DNA of 64,000 bases from Anaerolineae bacterium (GCA_023954475.1 JAMLHW010000018.1:31702-95701), one strand, 5' to 3'; positions 8,813-18,629 are shown, counted from the first letter of the stretch. Notes: a model not told the origin generated them from the sequence alone. Made by a program: numbers and translations.

Positions 8813-8926
8813 TAATGCGTATCGAGACTGAGGCTTTGCGCACATCCGGGTTCGAACAGCGTCTATCCAGAGCGACTGTTGCGTTGTTGGAGCAAGCTGC
8901 CGGTATAATCGGCCGAATCGATTTCC

Positions 8927-9418
8927 ATGGTAATTAAACCTGCTGCAGTTACCGATTGGCCCGCCATCGAACGCATCTACCGCGCCGGCATTCGCACCGG
9001 TCACGCTACCTTTAGCACCGAAGCAGACATTCCCGATGGCTCTACCTGGTTCGCAGGCAAAATCGATGGTCTTGCATTCAAAGCCATCGGCGACCACGAT
9101 GAGATCATCGGTTGGGCAGCCCTCTCCCCTGTATCGAGCCGCTGTGTCTACGAGGGCGTTGCTGAACTGTCTGTCTACGTTGCACCGGAAGCGATGGGGC
9201 ACGGCGTAGGATCGGCATTGCTGGCGCACTTGATTGGAGCGTCAGAAATGGCCGGAATCTGGACATTGCAGGCCAGCATCTTCCCTGAAAACGTTGCTAG
9301 CATACATCTACACGAGAAATATGGCTTCCGCATTGTCGGCCGACGAGAAAAAATCGGCCGACATCACGGCGTTTGGCGCGATACGATTCTCATGGAACGC
9401 CGTTCACCCAAAATATAA
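8927..9418 (+). CDS. GNAT N-acetyltransferase, phosphinothricin acetyltransferase-like
   Basis: The 163-residue protein is a single GNAT domain. The acetyl-CoA loop is visible as the V-x-x-x-x-x-GHGVGSALL segment near residues 84-98. It is followed by the family's SIHLHEKYGFRIVG strand and a C-terminal GRHHGVWRDTILMERR that is characteristic of the phosphinothricin/methionine-sulfone acetyltransferase group. The enzyme would acetylate a small amine with acetyl-CoA. Three TCGGCCGA copies lie in or just before it (8,909; 9,336; 9,354). The natural substrate is unknown. Confidence 0.88.
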   Translation: MVIKPAAVTDWPAIERIYRAGIRTGHATFSTEADIPDGSTWFAGKIDGLAFKAIGDHDEIIGWAALSPVSSRCVYEGVAELSVYVAPEAMGHGVGSALLAHLIGASEMAGIWTLQASIFPENVASIHLHEKYGFRIVGRREKIGRHHGVWRDTILMERRSPKI

Positions 9419-9450
9419 AGTCCTTAGTCGGCAGCAGTTTGCTCTTGGCT

Positions 9451-10062
9451 TTATGAAATTGATACGGCCTGATGCAAATACGTGTCATCTGTGGTCTGCT
9501 GCAACAAAAATGCAGCGACATCAGCACGGGCAATTTGCGCCGCTTTAACCGTCAAGCCAACTCGATAGTTTCCGGTCGCAGTATTGTCGGTCAATCCACC
9601 TGGCCGCACAATAACCCAATCGAGCCCACTCTCCCGAATCGCTTGTTCCTGGCGCTCCATGTCTTCGTACGATGCCTTGAGAATCGTGAGCATTAACGGC
9701 TTAAAAAACATCGGCACATTGTTTTTGCTTTCACCGACGCCGATGGCAGTGACGGCGACCAATCGTCGCACACCGAAGCGTCGCATGGCGTCGATAACGT
9801 TGGCTGTACCGGTGGAAACCAGCCGGTCCGGATTGTCGTCTGTCTTGCGAATCGAAACGATGACGGCATCTTGTCCGGCAACGACTTGATCGACGACATT
9901 CTGATCGAGAATGTTGCCGGCGACAACGGTTAACTTTTCATCTGAAAGCGTCAGGTTGGCTGGTGTGCGCACCAATGCGGTTATTGTATCGCCTTGTGCC
10001 AATGCTTGTTTTGTGACCTCAAAACCTGTCCCGCCGGTTGTGCCAAATACTGCGATCTTCAC
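9451..10062 (-). CDS. NAD(P)H-binding atypical SDR protein
   Basis: The 203-residue protein begins MKIAVFGTTGGTGFEV, a Rossmann dinucleotide loop of the atypical short-chain dehydrogenase type (GxxGxxG). It retains VTAIGVG and the late VIVRPGGLTD segment seen in the NmrA/biliverdin-reductase-B-like group. No classical YxxxK pair is evident, as usual for that group. It is probably a cytosolic NADPH-dependent reductase or redox sensor. It is monocistronic and convergent with the acetyltransferase at 8927. Confidence 0.85.
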   Translation of the reverse strand: MKIAVFGTTGGTGFEVTKQALAQGDTITALVRTPANLTLSDEKLTVVAGNILDQNVVDQVVAGQDAVIVSIRKTDDNPDRLVSTGTANVIDAMRRFGVRRLVAVTAIGVGESKNNVPMFFKPLMLTILKASYEDMERQEQAIRESGLDWVIVRPGGLTDNTATGNYRVGLTVKAAQIARADVAAFLLQQTTDDTYLHQAVSIS

Positions 10063-10140
10063 TATTACGTCTCCTACTATGTTGTAATTGAATGAATTGT
10101 ATTGTGGAACAGGCAGGTGCGGCGCGCTATCAGAACAACG

Positions 10141-10911
10141 CTAGAATTCGGCCGAATGAGTACATGCATCCCGTACAACCTGCAGGTGATGTGGCTTGTC
10201 CACGTCCATCGCCAACGCTGCATGCGGTATCAATCCAACACTCACCGGCGCGTCAAGGAGTCGTTGCGCTGTTTCTTCCAGGTCAGCCATAGCCAGCCGC
10301 CGCAACAAAAGCTTGAGCAACGTCTTTAGACCAACGACACGAGCGATGCGCCATGGCTGTTTACGAGCCGCAATAAGCGCCTCCCACAGCGGCTGATTAG
10401 TATGCAACAGATCGGTGTGCAAAATAAACACGTCAGCCTGAGTTACGACGGCGTCACGCAATCTGGTAAAGGTGCGTTGGGAATTGGGGAATTGGGCTTC
10501 GACAGTCGCTCGTGTGACAAATCGATACGTTATCATGGGCAGCGGAACCGTCGCTGAGGCAATGAAGTCATCAAGCACAGCGGTCGTGATAAGCGGAATG
10601 TCACCGGTTAACGCCAGCACATGCCCTCCCCCGTGCTGTTCTTGCCATTCTAGCCCGGCGCGAATGTTTCCCAGCAAACTGCCATGATCGGGTACGTAGA
10701 TCACCGGTCGCGCAAACGTCAGTCCCTGGTCGTCATCCAGACCAACGACGACAACTTGCTCGATATGGGTATTTCCTTGACAAGCCGCGACAATGCGCTC
10801 CAGCATCGTTTGTCCGCACACGTCGATGAGCGCCTTCGGCCGACCCTGCGTATAAGGAAAAAGGGGATCATCCGGCTCAGGAATACCGCCGGCAACAATA
10901 ATCGCATTCAT
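10141..10911 (-). CDS. NTP transferase (MobA/IspD-like nucleotidyltransferase fold)
   Basis: The 256-residue protein starts MNAIIVAGGIPEPDDPLFPY and continues GRPKALIDVCGQTMLERIV. These are the nucleotide-binding loop and product-site lysine region of the GT-A-like nucleotidyltransferase superfamily. LTGDIPLIT near residue 100 supplies the metal-binding Asp. The activated compound cannot be inferred; the C-terminal helical third is not typical of MobA or IspD. It starts 3 bases after the sppA stop on the same strand, so the two are probably co-transcribed. Confidence 0.82.
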   Translation of the reverse strand: MNAIIVAGGIPEPDDPLFPYTQGRPKALIDVCGQTMLERIVAACQGNTHIEQVVVVGLDDDQGLTFARPVIYVPDHGSLLGNIRAGLEWQEQHGGGHVLALTGDIPLITTAVLDDFIASATVPLPMITYRFVTRATVEAQFPNSQRTFTRLRDAVVTQADVFILHTDLLHTNQPLWEALIAARKQPWRIARVVGLKTLLKLLLRRLAMADLEETAQRLLDAPVSVGLIPHAALAMDVDKPHHLQVVRDACTHSAEF

Positions 10912-10914
10912 CAG

Positions 10915-12714
10915 CTAGCGCCACCTGATCTTGAAGGGCAGCATGTATTGCGGTCGGCCTTCAGCCAGCAACTGAATGTCCTGTCCCCACAAACGCAGCG
11001 CCAGATTCAGCATTGTTTCGGCCGAATCATCCTCTTTCTCGTCATCGGCAGGGCGCGGCAACGTGTACCCGCTGCTCGTAGGATAAAAATTGTAAACCGG
11101 CACGTCAATTTCATCATTCATTGGCAAGCCTGCCAATTGGCGTGCCTGCTGTAATGCATCGACAAAATCGCCACAGCTATCGACGAGCGCATGTGCCTGT
11201 GCCTGACGCCCGGTCCATACCCGTCCACCGCACAACGGCTCTAACGCGTCACGCGTCATCTCTCGTCCTGCAGCAACGACGTCAAGAAACTGCCGGTAAT
11301 TTTCCAGCAGACGACTCTCCAGCACATGCCGCTGCGCCGGCTGTAACGGCGCCGGATCGCTGTATAATCCGGCATTGGCACCACGCGTCAAACCTGTGTA
11401 CTGTACGCCAAGTCGATCCATCAACTCGCTAAAGGACAATCGGCCGATAATCACACCGATCGATCCGGTCAGCGTCAATTCCCGACACATGATGTGGTCA
11501 CCAGCAGCGGCGATATAATACCCACCCGAAGCCGCTGTATCGCCCATGTAAACCAGCACCGGTTTCTTCTGGGCTAGCCGTTTTACTTCGCGGTAAATCA
11601 CATCGCTGGCGAACGCATCACCACCGCCCGAATCGACATGAATGATCAATGCCGCCATGTCCGCCTCGCGTTCTACGCTGCGCAATAAGCGCGATAGCGG
11701 GCGATCAGCCGACACGCGTCCATCCAGAAACGGCACAGGCAGCGGCAACCGACCACCGCCCGTACCGTGCATAATTGGCCCTTCAATGCTGACGACACCG
11801 ATGTAGTCGCGTGTCGTGCGCCGCACTTTCTGCAGCATTTGCTTTTGGGCGCGATTCATGGAAAAAATGCGGGCGCGTTTGCCATTGTCGCCACCGAGTA
11901 GGTGCGCCAGTTGGTCATCATAGGCAACATCGTCAATCAAACCCAATTCGTGCGCTGCACCAGCACCGTAGGGAGCGCCGTCGATCAATGCCTGTAACTG
12001 CGCCTGGGCCATGCCGCGCCCTTCGGCCATGGCCGCCGTCAAAAAATCGTAGCGATCGTCGAGCAGCCAGTCGATTTGTTCGCGTTCTTCCGGCGTGATC
12101 TCGGCCTCGACAAACTGGTTAAAGGCCGTCTTGTAAGGCGAAACGCGAATAACGTCTCCCTGTACGCCGACGCGATCCAGTGCTTTTTTATAGTGCATCA
12201 CATCGGCGCTGAGACCGACAGCCGTAAATTCGGCCGAAAGCGGCGCGATGATCCGATCGGCAGCCGTCGCCACAAAATAATGCGACATATTGAGGTGTGG
12301 TGTGTAGACGACGACTGTTTTACCGGCATCGCGCAAGCGCTGAATCGACTTGCGCAGATTTTGCAAGGTGGCCAAATCTGCTGAAAATCCCAGAAATACC
12401 AACACGACACCCTTCACATTATCGGCATCGGCCACACGACGGAAATTGGCATTGATCGTCTGTAAACTCAGAGGAGGCGACGGCAACGGCAAACGCCGCT
12501 CGATAAAACCGCGACGCGGTGCGGCGCGTTCCGGCAACGATCCACCTAATGGAAACAAAATATAGTCGATCTGATATTTGCGCCAGCGCCGAATGCGATT
12601 GCGGATCGCAGTCATGGTGCGCAGACGCGTGTAGCGCAATGAACGTCGCCAGCCTCGTGCGGCATGCACCGTGCGGCGAAAAAATGATGGTGAAGTAGAT
12701 TCTTTATTGGACAT
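10915..12714 (-). CDS. sppA: Signal peptide peptidase SppA, two-domain (67K) type
   Basis: This is a 599-residue serine protease of family S49 with tandem ClpP-like domains. The general-base lysine is visible in the N-terminal repeat as SPYKTAFNQF (Lys195) and the nucleophile in the C-terminal repeat as DTAASGGYYIAA (Ser396). They match E. coli Lys209 and Ser409 in order and spacing. The family degrades cleaved signal peptides at the membrane. No clear transmembrane helix is present in the Arg-rich N-terminus, unlike the E. coli enzyme. ATG 12714 is preferred over the longer frame to 12795, which overlaps the divergent serB upstream region. Confidence 0.93.
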   Translation of the reverse strand: MSNKESTSPSFFRRTVHAARGWRRSLRYTRLRTMTAIRNRIRRWRKYQIDYILFPLGGSLPERAAPRRGFIERRLPLPSPPLSLQTINANFRRVADADNVKGVVLVFLGFSADLATLQNLRKSIQRLRDAGKTVVVYTPHLNMSHYFVATAADRIIAPLSAEFTAVGLSADVMHYKKALDRVGVQGDVIRVSPYKTAFNQFVEAEITPEEREQIDWLLDDRYDFLTAAMAEGRGMAQAQLQALIDGAPYGAGAAHELGLIDDVAYDDQLAHLLGGDNGKRARIFSMNRAQKQMLQKVRRTTRDYIGVVSIEGPIMHGTGGGRLPLPVPFLDGRVSADRPLSRLLRSVEREADMAALIIHVDSGGGDAFASDVIYREVKRLAQKKPVLVYMGDTAASGGYYIAAAGDHIMCRELTLTGSIGVIIGRLSFSELMDRLGVQYTGLTRGANAGLYSDPAPLQPAQRHVLESRLLENYRQFLDVVAAGREMTRDALEPLCGGRVWTGRQAQAHALVDSCGDFVDALQQARQLAGLPMNDEIDVPVYNFYPTSSGYTLPRPADDEKEDDSAETMLNLALRLWGQDIQLLAEGRPQYMLPFKIRWR

Positions 12715-12880
12715 GAGAACGAGGCATCCCGTTACAGGAGACGCCCTGGTAACTCCGCGCAAATTCATTGTTATCGACTGGGCAAACGAGTACAATCACG
12801 TATTGACAATCAGTCGCCGCTTGCCACATTGTCGTTGCCTGATTGTAAACGCAGTTGTGGACAATGCCAAAAGGATGTAT

Positions 12881-13741
12881 ATGCGTTGGCCTCCCTATCA
12901 ACATGTTTTTTTTGATTGTGATTCAACTTTAACGACGGTCGAAGGTATTGACGTATTGGCCGAATCGGCCGATAAAAAATGGCGCGTCGAAGTATTGACC
13001 AAAGCCGCCATGGACGGCCATCTCGATCTGGAAGACGTCTATGAAAAACGTCTCACGGCTGTCAAACCGACACGCGGTCAGGTTCACGCTATCCGCCAAG
13101 CGTATAAGAATAACACCGTTGCCGATGCCCGTGAATTAATCGCTGCGTTGCATTTCCTCGGACACAACGTCTATATCATCAGTGGTGGGCTACTCGCTCC
13201 TGTCGTCGAATTTGGTGTCTACCTCGGTGTCGACAGCGCCCACATTCGCGCCGTCCCGCTCGAATACAATGCGCTGAGTGGTGAATGGTGGCGCAATCGC
13301 AACGATCCTGACCCGGACATGCGTTATTTAACATTCGACAAAGGCCCACTAACCATCAGCGACGGCAAAGCAGAAATCGTCGCAGAGCTTAAAGGCAATC
13401 AACGCGGACGGTCGCTACTGATTGGTGATGGCACGAGCGATCTACTGGCCGGTCGTGCCGTTGATTTGTTCGTCGGTTTCGGTGGCGTCGTTGCCCGTGA
13501 GCGCGTTCTGCGCGAAGCACCGGTTTTCATTCACAGCGAGAGCCTGGCACCGCTGCTGGCTGTTGCCGCTGGACCGGGTGCATTGGCAACTTTGCACGGT
13601 ACACCGCATGAAGGTCTGTCTAAACGAGCGCATCAACTCATTGCAGCCGATGCTATTTCGTTTACCGATGCCCGACTAGAGCGTAAATTTCGCAACGCGT
13701 ATGCAATCAACGACGAACAAGCCTCGGTAGACAGACGCTAA
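12881..13741 (+). CDS. serB: HAD-family phosphatase, probable phosphoserine phosphatase
   Basis: The 286-residue HAD hydrolase opens with motif I DCDSTLT (nucleophile Asp12, acid Asp14), has motif II near IISGG, and a motif III/IV region GDGTSDLLAG. That is the signature set of phosphoserine phosphatase, the last step of serine synthesis. Phosphoglycerate dehydrogenase follows after 33 bases, which supports this. ATG 12881 gives good spacing from AAAAGG; the frame extends much further upstream without homology. A longer than usual C-terminal tail follows the HAD core. Confidence 0.85.
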   Translation: MRWPPYQHVFFDCDSTLTTVEGIDVLAESADKKWRVEVLTKAAMDGHLDLEDVYEKRLTAVKPTRGQVHAIRQAYKNNTVADARELIAALHFLGHNVYIISGGLLAPVVEFGVYLGVDSAHIRAVPLEYNALSGEWWRNRNDPDPDMRYLTFDKGPLTISDGKAEIVAELKGNQRGRSLLIGDGTSDLLAGRAVDLFVGFGGVVARERVLREAPVFIHSESLAPLLAVAAGPGALATLHGTPHEGLSKRAHQLIAADAISFTDARLERKFRNAYAINDEQASVDRR

Positions 13742-13774
13742 CCACTCTGTTAGTCGCTGTTACCTTCAATCGCT

Positions 13775-15358
13775 ATGTTTAGAATCTTAATCACTGACAT
13801 CATTGATCAGGTCGGTCTGGATTGCCTGACAGAAGCAAACGACGTGCACTACGATGTCCGCCTTGACCTGGAAAATGGCGAACTCCTGGCGCTGATACCA
13901 GCATATGACGCCGTCATCGTGCGCAGCGGTACGAAACTGGATGCGGCGGTGATTGAAGCCGGCGTCAACTTGAAGGTGATTGGACGTGCCGGCAGTGGCG
14001 TGGACAATATCGACATTCAAGCAGCGACACTGCGCGGCATTATCGTTACCAATGCACCTGAGGCCAATACCATCGCCGCAGCCGAACACACAGTCGCCTT
14101 GTTGCTGGCAGCGGCACGTCGTCTTGTACCGGCGCATTTGTCGTTGGTGGCCGGCGAATGGCGACGTTCACATTTCGTTGGACAACAGTTGCACGGCAGA
14201 ACATTGGGCGTGATTGGCTTCGGCCGAATTGGACGTGAAGTTACCCGGCTTGCTCAGGTATTCGACATGGAAGTCATCGCCTACGACCCGTATGTCAGTG
14301 AAGCTGTTGCACGCAAGTACGGCATTACACTGGTCGATCTCGATGATTTACTCGCCGAAGCAGATTACATCACGCTGCATACCGCGCCAACGGCCGAAAC
14401 TGATCGCATTCTCGACGCCGCAGCATTCGCACAGATGCGTGACGGCGTGATTGTCGTCAATGTGGCCCACGGCCTCCTGATTGACGAGGCGGCACTGCTC
14501 AATGCGCTCAATGCGGGCAAAGTGGCGTGTGCCGCCTTGGACGTCTACTATCACGAACCGCCAACGGGCAGTCCCCTCATTGGGCATCCAAGCGTGATCC
14601 ACGCTCCTCATCTAGGTGCAGCAACGGTTGAAGCGCGCCACGCAGTGGCAACACAAATCGTCAATCAAGTACTCGATGCGCTGCGGGGCAGCGACTATCG
14701 CAACGCCGTCAATATGCCGTTCCGCGACGGGCCACCGTATCCGGTCGCCAAACCTTATTTGCTGTTGGCTGAGACAATGGGTGTTTTGCAGGCACACATG
14801 GCTGATGCCCCCATCATGCGGGTTGAGATCGAAGTGTCGGGCGAGCCGGCATGTGAGTTGATTCGGCCGATTGCCGCTGCCTTACTCAAGGGGATCATCG
14901 CCAAAGATGAACCGAACGGCGTCAACTACGTCAACGCGCCGCTTCTGGCAGGCCAACGCAACATTGCCATTACACAGACCAAAGGGCTTGGTGATCTCGA
15001 TTACTCCAACCTGATTTCGTGCCGCGTCTTTTGGCAAGGCGGCGATAGATTGATGGCGGGCGTGCTATTCGGTGGTAGTGAGCCGCGCATTGTGCAGGTA
15101 TCGGATTATCACCTGGAGGCCAAGCCGGAAGGCCACATTCTGGTGATGCTCAACCGTGACATTCCCGGCGTTATCGGGCAAGTGGGTACAATCCTGTCCG
15201 CCTACAATGTCAACATAGCCGAGTGGCGATTGGGACGCTCCGAACCGGGAGGCGAGGCGCTGTCGTTCATCAATCTGGACACTGTGCCGCCCCATACGGT
15301 GATCGATGCGTTGGCGAGTGTGCCGGCCATCAAGAAAGTGACGTTAATTACGCTGTGA
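13775..15358 (+). CDS. serA: D-3-phosphoglycerate dehydrogenase with altered active-site arginine
   Basis: The 527-residue protein has the long three-part form: substrate and NAD-binding domains (VIGFGRIGREV near 146-156), a serine-binding-type intervening domain (about 320-450) and a C-terminal ACT domain. It would oxidise 3-phosphoglycerate, the first step of serine synthesis, with feedback control by serine. Catalytic Glu261 (YYHEPP) and His279 (IHAPHLGAAT) are present. The usual NxxRG arginine is replaced: residues 229-233 read NVAHG, with His232 encoded by CAC at 14468-14470. The gene is in an operon with serB, and the next gene starts inside its stop codon. Confidence 0.93.
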   Translation: MFRILITDIIDQVGLDCLTEANDVHYDVRLDLENGELLALIPAYDAVIVRSGTKLDAAVIEAGVNLKVIGRAGSGVDNIDIQAATLRGIIVTNAPEANTIAAAEHTVALLLAAARRLVPAHLSLVAGEWRRSHFVGQQLHGRTLGVIGFGRIGREVTRLAQVFDMEVIAYDPYVSEAVARKYGITLVDLDDLLAEADYITLHTAPTAETDRILDAAAFAQMRDGVIVVNVAHGLLIDEAALLNALNAGKVACAALDVYYHEPPTGSPLIGHPSVIHAPHLGAATVEARHAVATQIVNQVLDALRGSDYRNAVNMPFRDGPPYPVAKPYLLLAETMGVLQAHMADAPIMRVEIEVSGEPACELIRPIAAALLKGIIAKDEPNGVNYVNAPLLAGQRNIAITQTKGLGDLDYSNLISCRVFWQGGDRLMAGVLFGGSEPRIVQVSDYHLEAKPEGHILVMLNRDIPGVIGQVGTILSAYNVNIAEWRLGRSEPGGEALSFINLDTVPPHTVIDALASVPAIKKVTLITL

Positions 15359-16488
15359 CGTTTTCGGCCGAAGAAAGCGTCCTGCTCGCCGCCCTGCGCA
15401 CCGTCACGACCGGACAGCTCATGCCGCCATTACCGTCGGTCGCATGGCACGATGTCTTAGTCCTGGCGCAAGGGCATAAACAAACACCGGCGCTTGCCTA
15501 CGCACTGCGCAACCACGCTGACCGCAACCGCATTCCAGAGCAGATTTGGGCAAATATCAATACGATCACACGACAGCGACGCATTCGCAACGCGGTCATG
15601 ACCGAGGATTTCCTGACTGTCACACATGCGTTGTCACAGGCCGGTATTCCGTCGCTTGCGCTTAAAGGCGTGGCGCTGGCAAATACCGTCTATCCCAGCG
15701 TCGGGTTGCGCTATTTTGACGATCTCGATCTGTTGGTGCAGCCCGATTCGGCCGATGCGGCCCTCGTCGTCCTGCGTCAATTGGGGTATATCCCTCATCC
15801 ACGCGCCCGCAGTGGTGACTGGCATCACCGCATCCCGTACACCCATCCGCAGCGCGGCACGACTATTGAGATTCACACAGATGTCGTTCGCCGTTTTCGT
15901 CCAGGTTGGAATTCGGCCGAATTGTGGCAGCGTGCGACTGCATTATCCTTGCAAGGCCAAAACATCTGCGTATTGGCATGCGAAGACGCTCTCATCCATG
16001 CGGCGTTACATGCGCGCCACACACGCTTCAGCCGCATCAATGCGTTTACCGACGCGGCACTGCTCGTCAAAAGCGGCATTGACAGAGCCATGCTTATGAG
16101 CCTAAGTCAGGATGCCGGCGCAGCCAATGCGCTAGATTTTCTACTGCGCACCGCTGCGGCACTGCAGCTGATGCCGGAACTGCCAACCGTTCCCACCAGT
16201 CGTTTTCAGCAACGCATAACCGGTAGCATCGCCGATTGGAATACATTGACGCCCCATCCAGCCAGTCACCAGATCGGCCCTATACCAAAATTGATTGAAC
16301 TACTGCTGGTGGACTCCTGGCGTGACAGTGCCAGCTTACTGCGAGCTCTACTCATGCCACCCCAGCCGTTTATGCGCAATACGCCACAATACGGCTCACT
16401 GTCAAAGCGCAACTATATCAGACGCATCGCCATGCGCGGGCATTTAGCCGTGCAAGCGGCGCTAAAAAACAAAAGCGCCGGTAATTAA
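15355..16488 (+). CDS. Uncharacterised nucleotidyltransferase (NTP_transf_5-type)
   Basis: The 377-residue protein has the family's two marks: SLALKGVALANTVYP near residue 100 and GLRYFDDLDLLVQP near 118-131, where the GLR and paired Asp residues form the nucleotidyltransferase active site. The rest is helical. Such proteins often sit in polysaccharide gene sets in other genomes, but here it is fused into the serB-serA unit. The GTG start at 15355 overlaps the serA TGA (GTGA). The frame is open upstream inside serA, which is not used. The acceptor is unknown. Confidence 0.8.
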   Translation: MTFSAEESVLLAALRTVTTGQLMPPLPSVAWHDVLVLAQGHKQTPALAYALRNHADRNRIPEQIWANINTITRQRRIRNAVMTEDFLTVTHALSQAGIPSLALKGVALANTVYPSVGLRYFDDLDLLVQPDSADAALVVLRQLGYIPHPRARSGDWHHRIPYTHPQRGTTIEIHTDVVRRFRPGWNSAELWQRATALSLQGQNICVLACEDALIHAALHARHTRFSRINAFTDAALLVKSGIDRAMLMSLSQDAGAANALDFLLRTAAALQLMPELPTVPTSRFQQRITGSIADWNTLTPHPASHQIGPIPKLIELLLVDSWRDSASLLRALLMPPQPFMRNTPQYGSLSKRNYIRRIAMRGHLAVQAALKNKSAGN

Positions 16489-16496
16489 CCGGCGCT
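16474..16496 (-). terminator. Terminator of the khpB-yidC unit, built into the end of the opposing gene
   Basis: A perfect 9-bp stem (AGCGCCGGT/ACCGGCGCT) is followed on the minus strand by a T-rich tract (TTTTGTTTTTT). It lies 45 bases past the khpB stop and covers the last codons and stop of the converging nucleotidyltransferase. Confidence 0.82.
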
Positions 16497-16540
16497 GGTT
16501 GCCAATGGGTTCATCGCCCACTACAGTGTAAGATGGCGAT

Positions 16541-17530
16541 TTATGCGTCGTAGTTCTTTTGTTTGCTGCGACGCTTACGCGAACGACGTTTCTTATCGCC
16601 GCTCCCTTCACCGCCCTTGGGGATGATGCTGACGCGGCGACGATCACCTTCACCGCTGCTGCGTGTTTCAACGCGCTCATCTTCGCGCAATGTCATGTGG
16701 ACGATACGGCGTTCGTGCGGCGGCATGGCGTTGAGTGTCACGGTGCGACCATCACGCACCGCATTGTCGGCCATACGAAGTGCCAGATTGGCGAGCACTT
16801 CCTGCCGGCGGGCACGGTAGCCGCCAATATCCAGCGCAAAGTTGGTACGATCGTGGATTGTCTGGCTGGTCATCTGACGCAACAGGAATTGAATCGCATT
16901 CAGCGTCGCGCCCCGGCTACCGATCAAATCGCTGAGGCTATCTCCATCAACAGTGATGATCGGAATGCGTTTGCCGGTAATCTCATCGACATCCGACAAT
17001 TCGGCCGAAACAACACCATCGTATTCCATTTTAGTCAGCAGCGTTTCCATATGCTTCATGGCAACTGACACTTCGGTGCTGGTCAAAAGCTCACGCAAAA
17101 TCTCGGCTTCTGCAGCCGCGTCAATAACTGGCTCCGGCTCCGGTTTTTCGTCGCTGGTGCTTTCGTCATGTTCATCTTGCTCAACATCGGGAGTGCCGAT
17201 AACAGGTTTCACAACTTCTGCAACGGTTGCCGGTTCAGCCACGTCAACAGTTTCCGGCGTCGACTCAGCATCTTCTGCAACATCGGGAACGTCACTCTCA
17301 GCAACTGGCACTGGTTTTTTTGCCGGATCAGTCGCATCCAGTGGGTCAACCACCAATGTCAACCGGACTGAAGCGTCACGCTTGCCAATGCCCAGTAACC
17401 CCTTACTGCCCTCATCCAAAACTTCTACAACAACTGCGTCACGCTTGGCATTTAGGATGCGCAGACCTTTATCTATAGCGGCTTCCACATCCGGGCCGCT
17501 CGCCTCAATTTCGTGTTTTATCACCGACAT
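16541..17530 (-). CDS. khpB: RNA-binding protein KhpB (Jag/SpoIIIJ-associated)
   Basis: The 329-residue protein has the full KhpB order. A Jag-N domain comes first (residues 1-55, with GLRILNAKRDAVVVEVLDEG and the glycine-rich GSKGLLGIGKRDA), then an acidic Pro/Glu/Val-rich linker (about 70-150), a KH domain with GSRGATLNAIQ, and an R3H domain with PHERRIVH. The tail is highly basic. KhpB binds RNA and affects cell-wall growth in Gram-positives. ATG 17530 has GAGGTG before it; the open frame to 17668 is not needed. yidC lies upstream on the same strand, the classic arrangement. Confidence 0.93.
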   Translation of the reverse strand: MSVIKHEIEASGPDVEAAIDKGLRILNAKRDAVVVEVLDEGSKGLLGIGKRDASVRLTLVVDPLDATDPAKKPVPVAESDVPDVAEDAESTPETVDVAEPATVAEVVKPVIGTPDVEQDEHDESTSDEKPEPEPVIDAAAEAEILRELLTSTEVSVAMKHMETLLTKMEYDGVVSAELSDVDEITGKRIPIITVDGDSLSDLIGSRGATLNAIQFLLRQMTSQTIHDRTNFALDIGGYRARRQEVLANLALRMADNAVRDGRTVTLNAMPPHERRIVHMTLREDERVETRSSGEGDRRRVSIIPKGGEGSGDKKRRSRKRRSKQKNYDA

Positions 17531-17696
17531 AATCACCTCGCTGCAAGATAGCTTGCGCAGTGCAATCTGCAAGCTATGAATTGTAATAGAAACGTACTTT
17601 CTGTTGGCGACCTGACTAACACTCAACGAATCAGGCTGGAATTTCGCCAGATTATCCAGCAAATGCAAGCAAGGTAGTCAAAAAAGTGCTTGAACG

Positions 17697-18629
17697 TCAG
17701 CGATTTTTTGACTTAGATTTACGTTTTGCCTTCTTGGTCGATGGCGGGCGACTTTCAGCGACATCATTTTGCGATGTCGACGATCCAGCGCCTGCCGTAG
17801 ACAATGCCGATTCGCTTGCCTTGGCCGCCTTGGATCTCTCCAATTCAGCACGCTCTTCAGCCACACTGCGACGAGCAAGCCAACCCTGGAGCATACTGAT
17901 GAGATTAGCAAAAATAAAGTAGATCGAGACACCGGCAGGAAATTGCAGGGAAAAGAAACCAAACATCAACGGCATCGTATACATCATCTGCTTCTGCATG
18001 GATGCGGCAGCGTCTTCCGGTTCTTTCTTGCCATCTTTGGCCGGTTTTTTGTTTTTCGTCGTCTGCGGCGTTGGAGTCAGCAATCGTTGGCTGATAAACA
18101 TCGTGGCGACGACGAGAATTGGTAGTATATAGGTGGGGTCTGGCTGAGCCAGATTTAGCCAAAGGAACGTATTTTTCACTGGTAACAGTGCTGTCACGGA
18201 TTCCAGGCTAAACACGTTTAACCAAACGCGCTCTGATAACTCAAACATCGCTTGTGGTGATGAAGCCAGGACATATTGAATGGCGCGATAGAGACCAATA
18301 AAAATCGGAAATTGAATGAACAATACCAAACATCCGCCCAATTGTTCCGTTGGACTATAGCCAATCTTCTGGAACTCTTCCTGCATTTTTTGCGGATTGT
18401 CCTTGTATTTGCTCTGGATTTCCTTGATTTGCGGCTGCATCTGCTGCATTTTGATCGTCGAGCGTTGCTGACGAACGTTGAGGGGCAGCATGACGAGCCG
18501 TGTGATGAGCGTAAAAACGGCCAGGGCAAGAAAAAAGTTGTTGAAGAGCAAATCGTAAAGCGCAAGCAATCCATTCGTCATCGAATTGATGACCACGCCC
18601 TGCCAAATTGCGTCCCAAAGTCCACCCAT
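17697..18629 (-). CDS. yidC: Membrane protein insertase YidC/Oxa1
   Basis: The 310-residue insertase has the five-helix Oxa1 core. The first helix of the core carries the groove arginine in LITRLVMLPL (near residue 44), followed by the cytoplasmic coiled hairpin rich in Gln and Lys (QQRSTIKMQQMQPQIKEIQ). The remaining helices end near QFPAGVSIYFIFANLISMLQ. There is no large extracytoplasmic domain, as in monoderms. The Lys/Arg-rich C-terminal tail would bind ribosomes. The khpB start lies 167 bases downstream. It inserts membrane proteins with or without SecYEG. Confidence 0.95.
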   Translation of the reverse strand: MGGLWDAIWQGVVINSMTNGLLALYDLLFNNFFLALAVFTLITRLVMLPLNVRQQRSTIKMQQMQPQIKEIQSKYKDNPQKMQEEFQKIGYSPTEQLGGCLVLFIQFPIFIGLYRAIQYVLASSPQAMFELSERVWLNVFSLESVTALLPVKNTFLWLNLAQPDPTYILPILVVATMFISQRLLTPTPQTTKNKKPAKDGKKEPEDAAASMQKQMMYTMPLMFGFFSLQFPAGVSIYFIFANLISMLQGWLARRSVAEERAELERSKAAKASESALSTAGAGSSTSQNDVAESRPPSTKKAKRKSKSKNR

